A stretch of 64,000 nt of DNA from Allobosea sp. (GTDB lineage: Bacteria; Pseudomonadota; Alphaproteobacteria; Rhizobiales; Beijerinckiaceae). Positions 1-9,002 of this stretch are shown here, piece after piece. Numbering within the stretch: position 1 is the first letter of the stretch; the number at the start of each line of letters is the position of its first letter. The notes under the pieces are model-generated. The model searched no databases. It was given only the letters and a program-made list of their open reading frames with translations, and was not told the DNA's origin. The translations under genes and the position numbers were made by a program. The stretch is from NCBI RefSeq assembly GCF_017308075.1, contig NZ_JAFKFX010000025.1, positions 1 to 64,000 on the forward strand. The letters are read 5' to 3'.

Positions 1-705
1 GACCGGCGGCTTCTTGCCCTTGCGCTTGGCCTCGATCAGCGCGAGCAGCGCCTCCTCGTAGTGATCCTCGAAGCCGCTCGGATCGAACTTCGCCTGCTTC
101 TTGTCGATGATGTGGGTGGCGAGATCGACCAGTTCCGGATCGAGCTTGCTCTCGTGCAGGCCGTCGAAGACCTCGTCCGGCTGGCGCACGGTCTTGTCGT
201 AGCGCAGCGTCGTCAGCAGCAGCCCCTTGTCGAAGGGCTCGATCATCGCCGGCCGCTCGCGGCGATAGAGCACGATGCGGGCGATGCCGGCCTTCTTCTG
301 CTTCGCCATCGCCTCGCGGATCACAGCGAAGGCCTCTTCTGAGACCTCGTCGGAGGGGCTGAGATAATAGGGCTGGTCGAAATAGATCTGCGGGATCGCA
401 GTGCGGTCGACGAACTGCACGATCGAGAGCGTGTGCGAGCTTTCGATCTGGACCGCGTCGATCTCGTCCTCCTCTATCAGTAGGTATTCGTCGCTGCCGA
501 TCTCGTAGCCCTTGACCTCGTCATCGGGATCGACCGGCTTGCCGCTGACACTGTCGACATATTGGCGGCGGACGGTGTTGCCGGTCTTGCGGTTGATCAC
601 ACGGAAAGAGACCTTCTCGCTACGGTCGGTCGCCGAGGTCAGCTCGACGGCGCAGGATACCAGCGAGAGCTTGAGATAGCCCTTCCAGGCGGGGCGCGGG
701 GCCAT
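1..705 (-). CDS. ku: Ku protein, non-homologous end joining (3' end outside window)
   Basis: Bacterial Ku binds DNA double-strand ends as a homodimer and recruits LigD for end joining. The 235 visible codons start MAPRPAWKGYLKLSLVSCAV, the usual opening of the Ku beta-barrel, and continue through the ring-forming core (YEIGSDEYLLIEEDEI, YYLSPSDE, LLTTLRYDKTVR). The C-terminal tail, often Lys-rich, lies beyond base 1. The start codon overlaps the stop of a small upstream gene (TGATG), so the two are probably co-translated. No ligD is visible; it may lie to the left. The position inside an accessory region suggests a horizontally acquired end-joining module. Confidence 0.93.
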   Translation of the reverse strand, partial: MAPRPAWKGYLKLSLVSCAVELTSATDRSEKVSFRVINRKTGNTVRRQYVDSVSGKPVDPDDEVKGYEIGSDEYLLIEEDEIDAVQIESSHTLSIVQFVDRTAIPQIYFDQPYYLSPSDEVSEEAFAVIREAMAKQKKAGIARIVLYRRERPAMIEPFDKGLLLTTLRYDKTVRQPDEVFDGLHESKLDPELVDLATHIIDKKQAKFDPSGFEDHYEEALLALIEAKRKGKKPPV

Positions 706-938
706 CACGCCGCCTCACGCCGGCGCGCGGGGCCTGCAGGCTGGGCGACGAGGAGTTCGGCCCGCGCAGCATCCTCATGGGTGACAAGTGGGACCGGGTC
801 AGTGAGAATGGCGGTCAACACGGCGGGGTCCAGTTGGCCGTTCCCAACGACCCATGCAAGAGCGTCTCGTGTCTCACGCTCCGCTCGCAATTGCGCCGCC
901 AAAGCCAGAATAAGACGGTCCTTCGCATCGATCCGCAT
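705..938 (-). CDS. 77-residue protein of unknown function coupled to Ku
   Basis: I do not recognise this family. The ATG at 938 is preceded by GGAG seven bases upstream, so I prefer it to longer in-frame starts. The product starts MRIDAKDRLILALAAQLRAE, is probably helical through residue 30, and ends in a Pro/Ala/Arg-rich tail. Its TGA overlaps the Ku ATG. Such overlap usually means co-expression, so a role around Ku or end joining is possible, but nothing in the sequence shows a catalytic motif. It could also be a leader gene that only couples translation. Confidence 0.6.
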   Translation of the reverse strand: MRIDAKDRLILALAAQLRAERETRDALAWVVGNGQLDPAVLTAILTDPVPLVTHEDAARAELLVAQPAGPARRREAA

Positions 939-1212
939 TGCGACACTCCGTGATTTGTCATCGCAACCGCTGAGACGAGGTTTATGTTCCTCCCGAGGCA
1001 AATGAGATGGCTGCCGGGCGACAAGGCGGCAGTGATTAACCCAACTCCGTTGACCTGCTGGCTTGGATAAGTGCCAATATTGCGAACTATGCGAGGCTGG
1101 TGGATAGGGGCTTGGCGGTGAAACGGTCGATCTTACGGCCGGCGAAAGTCATCATCCGAGATCGTCGGAACCTATCTCTCTCTTACGGGTAGTGCCGGCA
1201 GGAGGGTTGCCG

Positions 1213-1635
1213 ATGGCCTTCACGATCCGATCCCAGGACGACTACGAAACGGCAATCGCCCGAGTGCAGGAGCTTCGCAACCGAAGCCCCGCAACCGTCG
1301 CGGAAGAAAGCGAACTCCGTCATCTCCTATTAGCTGCCGACGATTGGGACCGCACCATGGGCGGTGAGGCCGCCGGCAAAAGAAGCATTGCAGACGCCCT
1401 AGCCCGCGAAACCGGGGCTGGTTTCGCTCTTTTGATGGCACAGCTGTTCCCGCAGCGGGATTGGGTCGCGGATCTCGCCAATTCGCTGGGGCAGAAGCGA
1501 AGCTACGTCGAACGACACTTGCAACATGACGTGATGCCGCCGCCTGATCTCGTCGGCGCCGCACAACGGCTCATGAATGCCAATCCACCGTCAGTCGGCG
1601 CCGCAACCAAGCAGGGCTTGAGCAGCCCCGATTGA
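1213..1635 (+). CDS. Hypothetical protein with HigA-antitoxin-like N-terminus
   Basis: The start is the ATG at 1213 because GGAGGG lies six bases upstream. The 140-residue product begins MAFTIRSQDDYETAIARVQE and continues with EESELRHLLLAADDWD. This recalls the N-terminal module of HigA-type antitoxins (I-x-[ST]-x-x-[DE]-Y, then E-L-x-x-L), but I cannot confirm a helix-turn-helix. The segment around residues 75-105 (DLANSLGQKRSYVERHLQ) could be one. No toxin gene is adjacent. A second, truncated protein of the same kind is at 28255-28491, so this is a small paralogous family of the island. Confidence 0.55.
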   Translation: MAFTIRSQDDYETAIARVQELRNRSPATVAEESELRHLLLAADDWDRTMGGEAAGKRSIADALARETGAGFALLMAQLFPQRDWVADLANSLGQKRSYVERHLQHDVMPPPDLVGAAQRLMNANPPSVGAATKQGLSSPD

Positions 1636-1669
1636 GAATCCTGGGCGGCTGCCGAAGCGCAAGAACGAT

Positions 1670-2060
1670 CTATCCGCCGCCGAAAAGAGTGCCGCCGCCT
1701 TCGGGCAGGAAGTCGGGGAGCCCATCCGTCTTTACACCGCGCGCCACAATATCGAACGAACCGTTCGGCAAAGGTGGCTGCAGCGACCTCGCCTGGTCCC
1801 ATGGCGCCGTCATCCAAGCCTGACATTCTTCTGGCCTCGTCAGGATCACCGGCATCGCCTTCGGGTGGATCGCGCCAACCTCAGCATTCGGCTCGGTCGT
1901 CAGAAAGGCATAGAGATCGATCGTTTCCGACCTCCTTTCCCTTGGCCCGAAGCTTGTCGGCGCGCTTCGACGCGGCGTCGAGCAAGGCCTTCTTCGAGGA
2001 CGGCATTCCCCAGCGCGTCACGGCGAGATCCCGGATGAATTCGAAGAGCAGATCCGAGCG
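1670..2060 (-). pseudogene. Decayed SRAP (YedK/HMCES-type) peptidase gene
   Basis: Two pieces of a SOS response-associated peptidase survive in different frames. The first (about 2057 to 1910) reads LAVTRWGMPSSKKALLDA followed by ADKLRAKGKEV. The second (about 1930 to 1670) reads IDLYAFLTTEPNAEVGAIHP, then MPVILTRPEECQAWM and LPNGSFDIVARG, the usual C-terminal SRAP block. The N-terminal Cys2 segment and the middle block with the N-I-R-N motif and substrate pocket are missing, and the frame shifts at the junction. SRAP proteins crosslink abasic sites in single-stranded DNA; this copy cannot. It is a deletion relic, not a working gene. Confidence 0.72.
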
Positions 2061-2248
2061 GCATGACGCTGGCGCTCTCTCGCTCTTACCCGGGCGACAC
2101 GCCGAATCGACGGGCGAGGGCTTTTGGCGTGTCAGCTGCGGCATGAGGCCAGAACCCGTTTGGGGCGGGTCGATCACGGTTCAGGACCCGTCGCCAGATA
2201 TCCGAACGGCGAGCCGTAGACGCCCACAATGAGCCAAGGTTGGAGCAC

Positions 2249-3271
2249 TCAGCGCGCCAAATCGACGAGGCTTACTTCGACTGTTACCGAGAGGCCTTCA
2301 GGGCGCCAGTCATAGGTCATGCTCGCACCTAGCTGGGACCGCGCAGCCCTTTCGACAAGTACGCTCCCGAATCCGTTTGGACCGGAGGGCGCGTTGACGA
2401 TCGCAGGACCTCCCTCTTCACGCCATAGAAGGCGCAGCTGCCCCGCCGCTGCCGCCACCACGACATAAACAGATCCTTCATCGATGGACAGGGCGCCGTA
2501 CTTCACAGCATTGGTCGCAAGCTCATGAAAGACCAGAGCCAACGCCGTCGCCGCATTAGAACCAACAAGGGCATCCTCCCCCTGGATCGAAACGCGTCGA
2601 CCCGATGCGCCCTGGTATGGTTCCAAAAGGCGCGCGAGTAGCAACTTTAACCCCCCATCTCCAATCTCTTTTCTAGAGACGAAAGCATGAGCGCGATGCA
2701 GGGATTGAAGCCGACTTTCGAGCTTCTCCGCGAATTCCTTGTTTGTGGGCTCGAACCTCGCTGCCATGCGAACGAGGCTGTTGACGACGGTAAAGATGTT
2801 GGCGATGCGGTGCGACAGTTCGCGGGAGACCAGCTCACGCTGCTCTTCAGCCCGCCGGCGAGCAGTAATGTCGATGTGAGCCCCGATCAGACGCAAGGGA
2901 GCCCCCGCGTCGTCCCGGACTATTTCTGCTTTCGCGAGAATCCAGCGTGTCTGTCCGTCGCTGGGCCGTATGATCCGATACTCCACCTCATACTCCGTTT
3001 CCGGCCCGTTTACTGTCGCAAGAAAGTGGCTCAGCACACGGTCACGGTCTTCCGGGTGAAGGCGGGCTACCCAGGCCTCATGGGACTCGTGGGTTGCGTC
3101 GGGCGGCAGGCCATGCACCACCAGATACTCTGGTGAGCGCACGTTCTTGAAATTGTTGCCCCGCAGATCGACCTCCATGCCGCCGATCTGGCCTATCCGC
3201 TGAATACGGGCGAATTCTGCTTCTCGCGCGCGCAGCCTGCTCTCTGCCGATTCGCTCGTGTCTTCTGCCAT
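2249..3271 (-). CDS. PAS-domain sensor histidine kinase, HWE/HisKA_2 family
   Basis: Soluble two-component sensor of 340 residues with no membrane segment. Residues 20-140 form a PAS_3-type domain with its PAC motif (EYRIIRPSDGQTRWI, LIGAHIDITARRRAEE). The phosphoacceptor is H154 in ELSHRIANIF, typical of HisKA_2 kinases, and the ATP-binding domain shows the N-box at 249-262 (HELATNAVKYGALS) and the G-box near GPNGFGS. Kinases of this type in alphaproteobacteria often feed the PhyR/EcfG general stress response, which would suit the stress cargo here. No response regulator is adjacent, and the PAS ligand cannot be read from sequence. Confidence 0.9.
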   Translation of the reverse strand: MAEDTSESAESRLRAREAEFARIQRIGQIGGMEVDLRGNNFKNVRSPEYLVVHGLPPDATHESHEAWVARLHPEDRDRVLSHFLATVNGPETEYEVEYRIIRPSDGQTRWILAKAEIVRDDAGAPLRLIGAHIDITARRRAEEQRELVSRELSHRIANIFTVVNSLVRMAARFEPTNKEFAEKLESRLQSLHRAHAFVSRKEIGDGGLKLLLARLLEPYQGASGRRVSIQGEDALVGSNAATALALVFHELATNAVKYGALSIDEGSVYVVVAAAAGQLRLLWREEGGPAIVNAPSGPNGFGSVLVERAARSQLGASMTYDWRPEGLSVTVEVSLVDLAR

Positions 3272-3497
3272 GTCACTCTGGTCCGCCGATAACCAAGCTT
3301 ACGCAGCCAAAGCCGTTCTCCGCAAAGTCATAAGACAGCGCCCCGCCAGGCGGCCCTACTCGCGGAATAATTCTAAGGCCAGCCCGGCGACCGAAGCTGA
3401 CCGTCTTTTCTGTCGTCCGCCTCGGAACAGAGGGGGGGCGTAATAGTTAGGCCAGCACGATGGAGCGCCTCGTTACGGGCGCGAAAGGAATAGCATC

Positions 3498-3746
3498 ATG
3501 GATACCGAAAACGGCTTCAAGACCATGTCCCAGCATGCGGACGCTGACGCTCCAGGCAAGACCCCTGCCCCCGGTTCATCAAGGCTGAAGCAGTTCGACG
3601 ATGATGACGAGCTCTCCGATGCCGGGAGAGCACGCGCCACGGAACTGCAACGCTTGATTATCGAAGAGATTCGAGATCGGCCGGTACGGGCGTTGGGGTG
3701 GGCCGCGACTGCCGGCTTTATTCTTGGCATCTGGGTGTCGAGATAG
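3498..3746 (+). CDS. ElaB/YqjD-like tail-anchored small protein
   Basis: An 82-residue protein with a good ribosome site (AGGAA, about eight bases before ATG). Residues 1-60 are polar and acidic. The C-terminus, EIRDRPVRALGWAATAGFILGIWVSR read in two parts, holds one hydrophobic helix with a G-x-x-x-G pattern ending in Arg, as in the DUF883/ElaB/YqjD proteins that anchor at the inner membrane and bind ribosomes in stationary phase. The protein is shorter than the roughly 100 residues usual for the family. The IS3 remnant starts just downstream. Confidence 0.65.
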   Translation: MDTENGFKTMSQHADADAPGKTPAPGSSRLKQFDDDDELSDAGRARATELQRLIIEEIRDRPVRALGWAATAGFILGIWVSR

Positions 3747-3780
3747 GTTATGGCGGGCTTGGCGGTCCTGGCTTCGGCAG

Positions 3781-4180
3781 GCATCAAGGCAGCGCTGGTT
3801 CGGACGCTCGGCACTGAACTCCCGGCCGAGCGTATTCGGGGCGATGGCCGATCGCTGGCCACCGTCTTTGGGCAGGCTGCGCCGACGCGGCCTGGCACGC
3901 AAAGCCTGGGCACGCATCAGCCGCTCGATGCGATGCAGGCCGCAATCGATGCCTTCCGCCAGCACGGTTCGCCAGACACGCCTGGCACCATAGGTCCGAT
4001 CCGAACCAAGGAAGCTTGCCCGGACCCTGGTGCCGATCTCCTCGTCGTCGCGTGCTCGACGGCTCGGTGACCGGTTGAGCCAGGCATGGAAGCCCGAGCG
4101 CGACACATCCAGCGTTTCGCAAAGCCATGCGACGCCTCCGAGACGAAGTAGCTCTTCTCGTCGGTGAAGCGCACTGCCAG
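3781..4180 (-). mobile_element. IS3-family transposase OrfB remnant
   Basis: A 5' fragment of an IS3-family OrfB lies on the minus strand. It reads RFTDEKSYFVSE, then after a two-base insertion near 4135 that shifts the frame, VAWLCETLDVSRSGFHAWL, then GSDRTYGARRVWRTVLAE (the HTH_21 region) and finally EFSAERPNQR just before the expected DDE core. The catalytic domain, OrfA and both terminal repeats are absent. It marks an old insertion at the end of the leftward accessory array and may have changed the C-terminus of the gene ending at 4227. Confidence 0.8.
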
Positions 4181-4226
4181 GGCGAGGAGATCCGACGCGC
4201 CTTGGAGGCCGTTCTCGGGAGTGACG

Positions 4227-5111
4227 CTAGGGTGCGGCCGGCCGAAAGTCCGAGCGCGTCCCTTGGGCTCGGGAGCGCCAGGAGATGTTACGGCGCAGGG
4301 CCGGCGGCGTCGTAACGTACCGGTAGACGATCGTCTCCGCGAGGCGGAGCAGCCGGTCGGCGTCGAACGACTTCGGGCGGAAGAAGTAGATCTCCTCGCC
4401 GGCCGAGCGCCGCAAGGCCTCGTTGAACCCGTACGCCGTACCGCGCGCGAGCTGGGCCGGGTCAATCCCGAGGTACTGGCAGTGGCGCTCACCATCCGGT
4501 GTCCTGAGCCAGCTGTTCAGGCGAGCGCTCTTCATCCTGAAGGCGAGCTGCTTGTCGAATTCGCGAGGGGTCATACCGGCCGGCAGACGGACGACGAGGC
4601 AGCGGTCCCCGACCGAGACGGGTGAGCCGGCGAGAGGCAGTCCGCGCGGGAGGATGTGCTGCATCATCCAGGTGTCGAACCCGAGATCGCTGCAGGGGTA
4701 GCCATCGGCGCTCGTAGTCAGGGCGGCGTAGTGGTCTTTGTTGAGCTCTTCCGATCGCATCCGAAGATCGGTCTGCGTCGTCGTCGACAGCTTATGGACC
4801 GCCGCCTTCAGGCGTCGCGCGAGCCCGACGAGGCCTGTGGCGGCGGCGTTGACATGGTCGAAGCCGCAGCCGGCGGCGTAGATCGCAATCCTGCCGCCGG
4901 CGACGTAGTGATGCTTGTAGGCCGGCTGCTCGAACGCATCGGCGGGAAGCATTGCCAGCTTCTTGCCGCCAACCGTCGGCCATTGCGTCGGGAGCCAGTG
5001 GGTGACGGCCCCGAGGCTGCCGTCCGGAAGCAGCCGGTCCATAGGCTGGCGGCGCGAGGAGGCGGTCGGCGCCGTGATGTTGCCGTCGGCGATCGTCGAA
5101 TCGATGGTCAT
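4227..5111 (-). CDS. Unrecognised accessory protein, last gene of the leftward array
   Basis: A 294-residue protein from the ATG at 5111, with AGGAAG about nine bases upstream. I do not recognise the family. Residues 20-65 hold a block, MDRLLPDGSLGAVTHWLPTQ then WPTVGGKKLAMLP, that recurs in a truncated plus-strand copy at 32327, so the family is present at least twice on this island. The middle segment (FDTWMMQHILPRGLPL, GDRCLVVRLPAGMTPREFD) looks like a globular alpha/beta fold. The last ~20 residues abut the IS3 remnant and may not be native. There is no signal peptide or membrane helix, so it is probably cytoplasmic. Confidence 0.7.
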   Translation of the reverse strand: MTIDSTIADGNITAPTASSRRQPMDRLLPDGSLGAVTHWLPTQWPTVGGKKLAMLPADAFEQPAYKHHYVAGGRIAIYAAGCGFDHVNAAATGLVGLARRLKAAVHKLSTTTQTDLRMRSEELNKDHYAALTTSADGYPCSDLGFDTWMMQHILPRGLPLAGSPVSVGDRCLVVRLPAGMTPREFDKQLAFRMKSARLNSWLRTPDGERHCQYLGIDPAQLARGTAYGFNEALRRSAGEEIYFFRPKSFDADRLLRLAETIVYRYVTTPPALRRNISWRSRAQGTRSDFRPAAP

Positions 5112-5191
5112 GAGCGTGATCTTCCTGTTTCGGTTCCTGGTCCATGGGGGTTGGTGCCCACGGCTCCCGACTTCCTCCTTCCTCGAACGAC

Positions 5192-5217
5192 AAAAGGCGG
5201 CGCGTTGCGGCGCCGCC
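5192..5217 (-). terminator. Rho-independent terminator after the 5368-6357 gene
   Basis: On the minus strand GGCGGCGC, a six-base loop and GCGCCGCC form a perfect 8-bp stem followed by TTTTG. It lies between the end of one array gene and the start of the next, so each may be its own transcription unit. Confidence 0.75.
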
Positions 5218-5367
5218 TGTTCCATGCAGAACGCTGTTCACGCTCGCTCCCCGTGATCCCGAACGGCGTTCAGAACACGGTTCGCAAAGTATCGCGGAGC
5301 GACCTCCTGCGACCAAAACACTGTTCAGAACAGCGTTCTGGTCGCATTTTGCGTGGCGAACGTTGTT

Positions 5368-6357
5368 CTAGACGATCTCGATCCAAGTCGGGATGCCGGT
5401 GGCCATGAGGTCCGGATTGACGAGCTTACCGAGCCAGCTGGCGTCCTCGAAGATCATCCTGACCGCCGCCTGCATGTGGAGGGGATCGCCGCGGCAGGCC
5501 CGATCGTCGATCGCCTTGACGACCCGCTTCTTGGCCTTCACCCCCTCAGATCCCCGAAAGACGGGCCAGATCGCGACCTGCGCGGCCGTCAGATAGGCCA
5601 TGATCTGCGCGCCCTCAGCCGCCCGGCGCAGCTCCATGGCAGTGTCGCCCGGCGTCTGCGCCAGAGCGAACAGCCGATCGGCCATCTTGATCAGGCGCTC
5701 GACACGCCCGGCGAGCTGGTTGAGATCTGGCGCGCGCGCGAGAACCACGGCCCAGTGTTGTGTGTTGGTGTCCACGAACACGGGCGGTCCCCCCTCCGGC
5801 GGAAGGACAGTGGTGAGATCGTAGTGCCGCATCGGCCAGTCGGCGAGGCCTCGGTCCTGCGCCGCGGGGACGGCCGGTCCAGCCGGGACCATGAGCTCAC
5901 CGACGTTGAAGGCTGCGCGCTTGACGCGGATGCGGGTTGCCGTCGCGGGGGCAAGCGCCGGAACGTGTCGGCCGTCCTGGTTGTCGCCGTAAGGTCCGAT
6001 GCACTCGGCCAGGGCCAACTTGGCCTCGACGACGTCGAGATTGTCCGAGGGCCAGATGGCGGTGAGCGCTGTGAACGAGAGGCCGATCAGGGTCAGGCCG
6101 GCGGCGGTGCCCGGAACGGCATCAAAGCCTGAGCCGTACCTAACACGCATCGCTTCGTCAGCCAGGCGTTTCGCCTCGCGCGCCGCGAGCTTGAGGTTGG
6201 GGACGGCGCTACGAAACGCAACGAGTTCGGCGATAGTGGGATCGTCGCTGACGAGTTCCATCACGATGCCGATCGGATCGAGATCAGTCCTGGCTTCCGG
6301 ATGGTCGAGGGCACCGCGCTCGTTCTGGACCGAGAGATCCTGCTTCTTGTCATTCAT
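5368..6357 (-). CDS. Unrecognised accessory protein of the leftward array
   Basis: A 329-residue protein with no domain that I recognise. It opens MNDKKQDLSVQNERGALDHP. Residues 45-75 (LVAFRSAVPNLKLAAREAKR) look helical, and a Gly/Ala stretch near residues 80-105 (GTAAGLTLIGLSFTALTAIW) is hydrophobic enough for one membrane or buried helix. The second half includes VFVDTNTQHWAVVLARAP and a helical C-terminus. Part of it resembles the neighbour at 6829-7725 (DP-x6-F-x3-[TV]P followed by a run of Ala/Arg helices), so the two could be distant paralogues. A terminator follows it and a hairpin precedes it. Confidence 0.7.
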   Translation of the reverse strand: MNDKKQDLSVQNERGALDHPEARTDLDPIGIVMELVSDDPTIAELVAFRSAVPNLKLAAREAKRLADEAMRVRYGSGFDAVPGTAAGLTLIGLSFTALTAIWPSDNLDVVEAKLALAECIGPYGDNQDGRHVPALAPATATRIRVKRAAFNVGELMVPAGPAVPAAQDRGLADWPMRHYDLTTVLPPEGGPPVFVDTNTQHWAVVLARAPDLNQLAGRVERLIKMADRLFALAQTPGDTAMELRRAAEGAQIMAYLTAAQVAIWPVFRGSEGVKAKKRVVKAIDDRACRGDPLHMQAAVRMIFEDASWLGKLVNPDLMATGIPTWIEIV

Positions 6358-6420
6358 AGGATTTTTTCCAAGGGGTTACAGCCACGCGGCTGCATCTCCC
6401 CGAAATTCCCGGAATCAAGA

Positions 6421-6449
6421 GAGGCGCCCGCTCGGGCGCCTCATTTTTT
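6421..6449 (+). terminator. GC-rich hairpin with T-run in the leader of the 5368-6357 gene
   Basis: GAGGCGCCCG, a two-base loop and CGGGCGCCTC make a perfect 10-bp stem followed by ATTTTTT on the plus strand. As a terminator it would stop rightward transcription, but no rightward gene precedes it. For the leftward gene it is a leader hairpin about 65 bases before the start, so a regulatory role is equally possible. Confidence 0.6.
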
Positions 6450-6828
6450 CGTCCTCACCGGCTCGACGACGCCAAGCCGTCACCACGGCGCTCCTACGGT
6501 TCTCTGAGCGATTTCGGCTTGAGAGGAGCGTGGGACGCCGTTGGCGTTCAGCCGCCAAGCACCCACCACGGGCTTGCCACGGTCCCTTGAGCTCATTCTG
6601 CGCAGGGAGGACCGTAGGAGCCGGTTCCTGTGTTTCCAACCCTGGAACAGGGAGGAGTTCGCCCTATTCGCGCTCTGGCCATCGGCCCGCCTCTCCGATC
6701 CTGCCGAGCGGGATCTTTTCGTTCCTGGCGACGCCAACGGCTCGCCACGGCCGTCCCTGCGCCACGGTGCTCGACGATGACCGTCGAACACCACGCCGGG
6801 ATGTCGGCGCTTTTCCTCGACAACCGCG
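6450..6828. other. Non-coding spacer of the leftward array
   Basis: No convincing gene is seen on either strand. Two loosely similar GC-rich segments begin with GACGCCAA at 6468 and 6730 and run about 23 bases. The spacer separates two array genes and presumably carries the promoter of the 5368-6357 gene. Confidence 0.5.
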
Positions 6829-7725
6829 TCAGGAACGATTGGACGCTAGCATCGATCGCAGGTGGTCTCCCATCGCCATGGCGAGTTCGAGTGTCGCGCG
6901 CGCCTGAGGCCTCGCTGTCATCTCGTCGCAAGCCCCCTGCAGGCGAGCCCGGGCGTCGTGTGCCTGCGGCGCAAGCGCGATCCGTGCGAGGATGATGAGC
7001 TGCTGCAGGATCGCACCCTCCTGCGCGGCAATCGTGGCCTCGTACTGGGCCGGGCCGAGGTCGTCGTCCCGCAGCGAGCGGGCGAAGCGCGTCGCCGCGC
7101 GAACATGGCGGAGGGCTTCGTCCATGAGGGCATCGGTGTCGATCCCTTGGGCGAGCCAGGCGTTGAGCGTGGCCTGCTCCTCGAGCGAATGAACCGTTCC
7201 CCGCCCCGGTTCTTCCGGGGCGCGTTCGCTGGTGGCGGCATAGGCGATAGCGTCATGGGCGACCTGGACGGGATCGACGCGTCGAAGTCCGAAGGCGATC
7301 TGCCCGAAGGAGCGCAGCGGATTGTCGTGCGGGCCGTCGAGCGTCCCCAGCACCGCGTAGCCCTGCTCACGCTTGGCGTGGCGGTCGACGGCGGTGCGGG
7401 CCGGCAGCAGCGCGACTGCAATGTTGGCGATGTTGTTGAGGATGACGACGCTGAAGAGCTGGCCGACATGCAACCTGAAGGTCGCCTCGTCGGTGTTCTG
7501 CACCATGGCGACGAAGCGCGCGGTTTCCTCGGCGTGATGCCTGGCGCGGACGGCGATCGCAGCGATCGAGGGCGTGTTCTTGAGGAAGGCGGCGTAGTCG
7601 GCGTCGCTGGGGTCCTGCAGGCGCAGGGCGGCAAGCTCGTCGACGACCGGACGCTCGGTGTGGTCGATGACGAGGCCGTGGAGGCTGGCGGCGCGTGCCG
7701 GCTGGCGGGGCTGATTGGCAGTCAT
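6829..7725 (-). CDS. Unrecognised accessory protein of the leftward array
   Basis: A 298-residue, Ala-rich, mostly helical protein starting at the ATG at 7725 (MTANQPRQPARAASLHGLVI). Longer in-frame starts run through an untranslated leader that contains a GC-rich hairpin and the element CCCCGGGGAACC, so I reject them. Residues 35-75 (DPSDADYAAFLKNTPSIAAI and following) resemble part of the next gene downstream. A central hydrophobic block (LFSVVILNNIANIAVALLPA) could be a buried or membrane helix. No catalytic motif is seen and I cannot assign a function. Confidence 0.72.
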   Translation of the reverse strand: MTANQPRQPARAASLHGLVIDHTERPVVDELAALRLQDPSDADYAAFLKNTPSIAAIAVRARHHAEETARFVAMVQNTDEATFRLHVGQLFSVVILNNIANIAVALLPARTAVDRHAKREQGYAVLGTLDGPHDNPLRSFGQIAFGLRRVDPVQVAHDAIAYAATSERAPEEPGRGTVHSLEEQATLNAWLAQGIDTDALMDEALRHVRAATRFARSLRDDDLGPAQYEATIAAQEGAILQQLIILARIALAPQAHDARARLQGACDEMTARPQARATLELAMAMGDHLRSMLASNRS

Positions 7726-7799
7726 GTTCAGGTCTTTCTTGTTGATCGGGTTGGCGAGGTTCCCCGGGGGTGCTTCCCCGTTCCTCTCGCTTCCTCCCC

Positions 7800-8933
7800 T
7801 CATTCCCTGGCCCTGTTCTTCTGGCCCGGCGCGATCGCCGCGCGCGGAGCCGGCGGCGACGTCATCTCTGTCAGGAAGCCCATCCGGCTCTTCTTGCCGC
7901 GATCGAGCCCGAGGACGCCCTGGGCCCGCGCGAGGTCGCCTCGGGTCACGTGTCGACGCGACGACATGCACGCGAAGCCGAAGGCGATTGGCCACAGTCG
8001 CGACAGTGCTCTCGGCGTCAGTGAGGCGAGTTCCTCGAAAAGAGCTTCGGGCGGGCTCTCGAACAGATTGCCGCTCGCCGCATTGGCCTCGGCGAAGAGC
8101 GATCTCTGGATCGCCAGCATCTGATCGGCCTCGAGGCTGATCTCGAAGGTGATGAGGCGGTCGACGATCGAGTTCGGCAAGGGCGATAGGTCATTGGCTG
8201 TCGCGATCCAGATGATCGCATCGGCACGCAGCGGAATCTCGAGAAACTCGTCCTGGAAAGCCCGGGCATTTTCCCGCTCCAGGAGGCTGTGCAGGACGTT
8301 GATCGGCGTCTCGGTCGGATTGATCGGGCTCGATTTTTCGATCTCGTCGATAACGATGACAGGCGAGGCGCTGTCGCTCTCGATCAGGAGCTGCGCGACC
8401 TTCCCCGGCCCGGCCGCGCGCCAGGCGGGCGCCAGTCCCGTGAACCAGGAGCCGCGGTCGCTGATGGTGTTCATGGGGATGGTCAGCGTCGGCACACTGA
8501 AGGCACCTGCCAGCCGGCGCGCGTAGAAGGTCTTTCCGACTCCGGGGGGACCCAGCAGCACACAGGGGTCGAGGCGCAGCGGCTGGCCGCCGGCCATCGC
8601 CAGCGTCGCCGCACGCAGGATCCAGGCTGTCACCTCGCTGAACTGCGGACAGGTGAGGTCGAGCGCGGCGATGCGGGCGATCAGCGCGGCGTCGGGCATG
8701 ATCAGGCTGCGACGGGCTCCCCGCTCATCCTCATGGAGGCGCAACCAGAGGGCACGTTGGCGAGCGGCCTGGGCGGAGTCGTCCTCGCCGTCTCCCATGG
8801 CCGAGCCACGGTCGGCATAGAGACGCTGGAGCAGATCGCGCGTGCTGAACAGGTCGAGGCCGATCGCCTCCGTCGGCGATGGAGGCAAGGGCGCCGGCGG
8901 CTTGCGGCGTGCGCGGCGGGGCGTTGTGGTCAT
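7800..8933 (-). CDS. AAA+ ATPase, Lon/MoxR-like
   Basis: A 377-residue cytoplasmic ATPase, started at the ATG at 8933. Residues 128-135 are a classical Walker A (GPPGVGKT) and 192-200 the Walker B (VIVIDEIEK). Sensor 1 follows (IIWIATANDLSPLP), then an arginine-finger-like NSIVDRLITFEI and a C-terminal helical lid. The core resembles the Lon ATPase module, but no Lon protease domain follows, so it probably acts with a partner. It lies within a run of unfamiliar genes and just downstream of an exonuclease I homologue, which hints at a role in DNA processing of the element; that is inference. Confidence 0.85.
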   Translation of the reverse strand: MTTTPRRARRKPPAPLPPSPTEAIGLDLFSTRDLLQRLYADRGSAMGDGEDDSAQAARQRALWLRLHEDERGARRSLIMPDAALIARIAALDLTCPQFSEVTAWILRAATLAMAGGQPLRLDPCVLLGPPGVGKTFYARRLAGAFSVPTLTIPMNTISDRGSWFTGLAPAWRAAGPGKVAQLLIESDSASPVIVIDEIEKSSPINPTETPINVLHSLLERENARAFQDEFLEIPLRADAIIWIATANDLSPLPNSIVDRLITFEISLEADQMLAIQRSLFAEANAASGNLFESPPEALFEELASLTPRALSRLWPIAFGFACMSSRRHVTRGDLARAQGVLGLDRGKKSRMGFLTEMTSPPAPRAAIAPGQKNRARE

Positions 8934-9002
8934 GGGATGTCCAGGCTTTCGAGTTCTCAGGGGTTCTGCGGCTGCAGTCCCGCTCGTCGGCCCGGCCATG
9001 AG

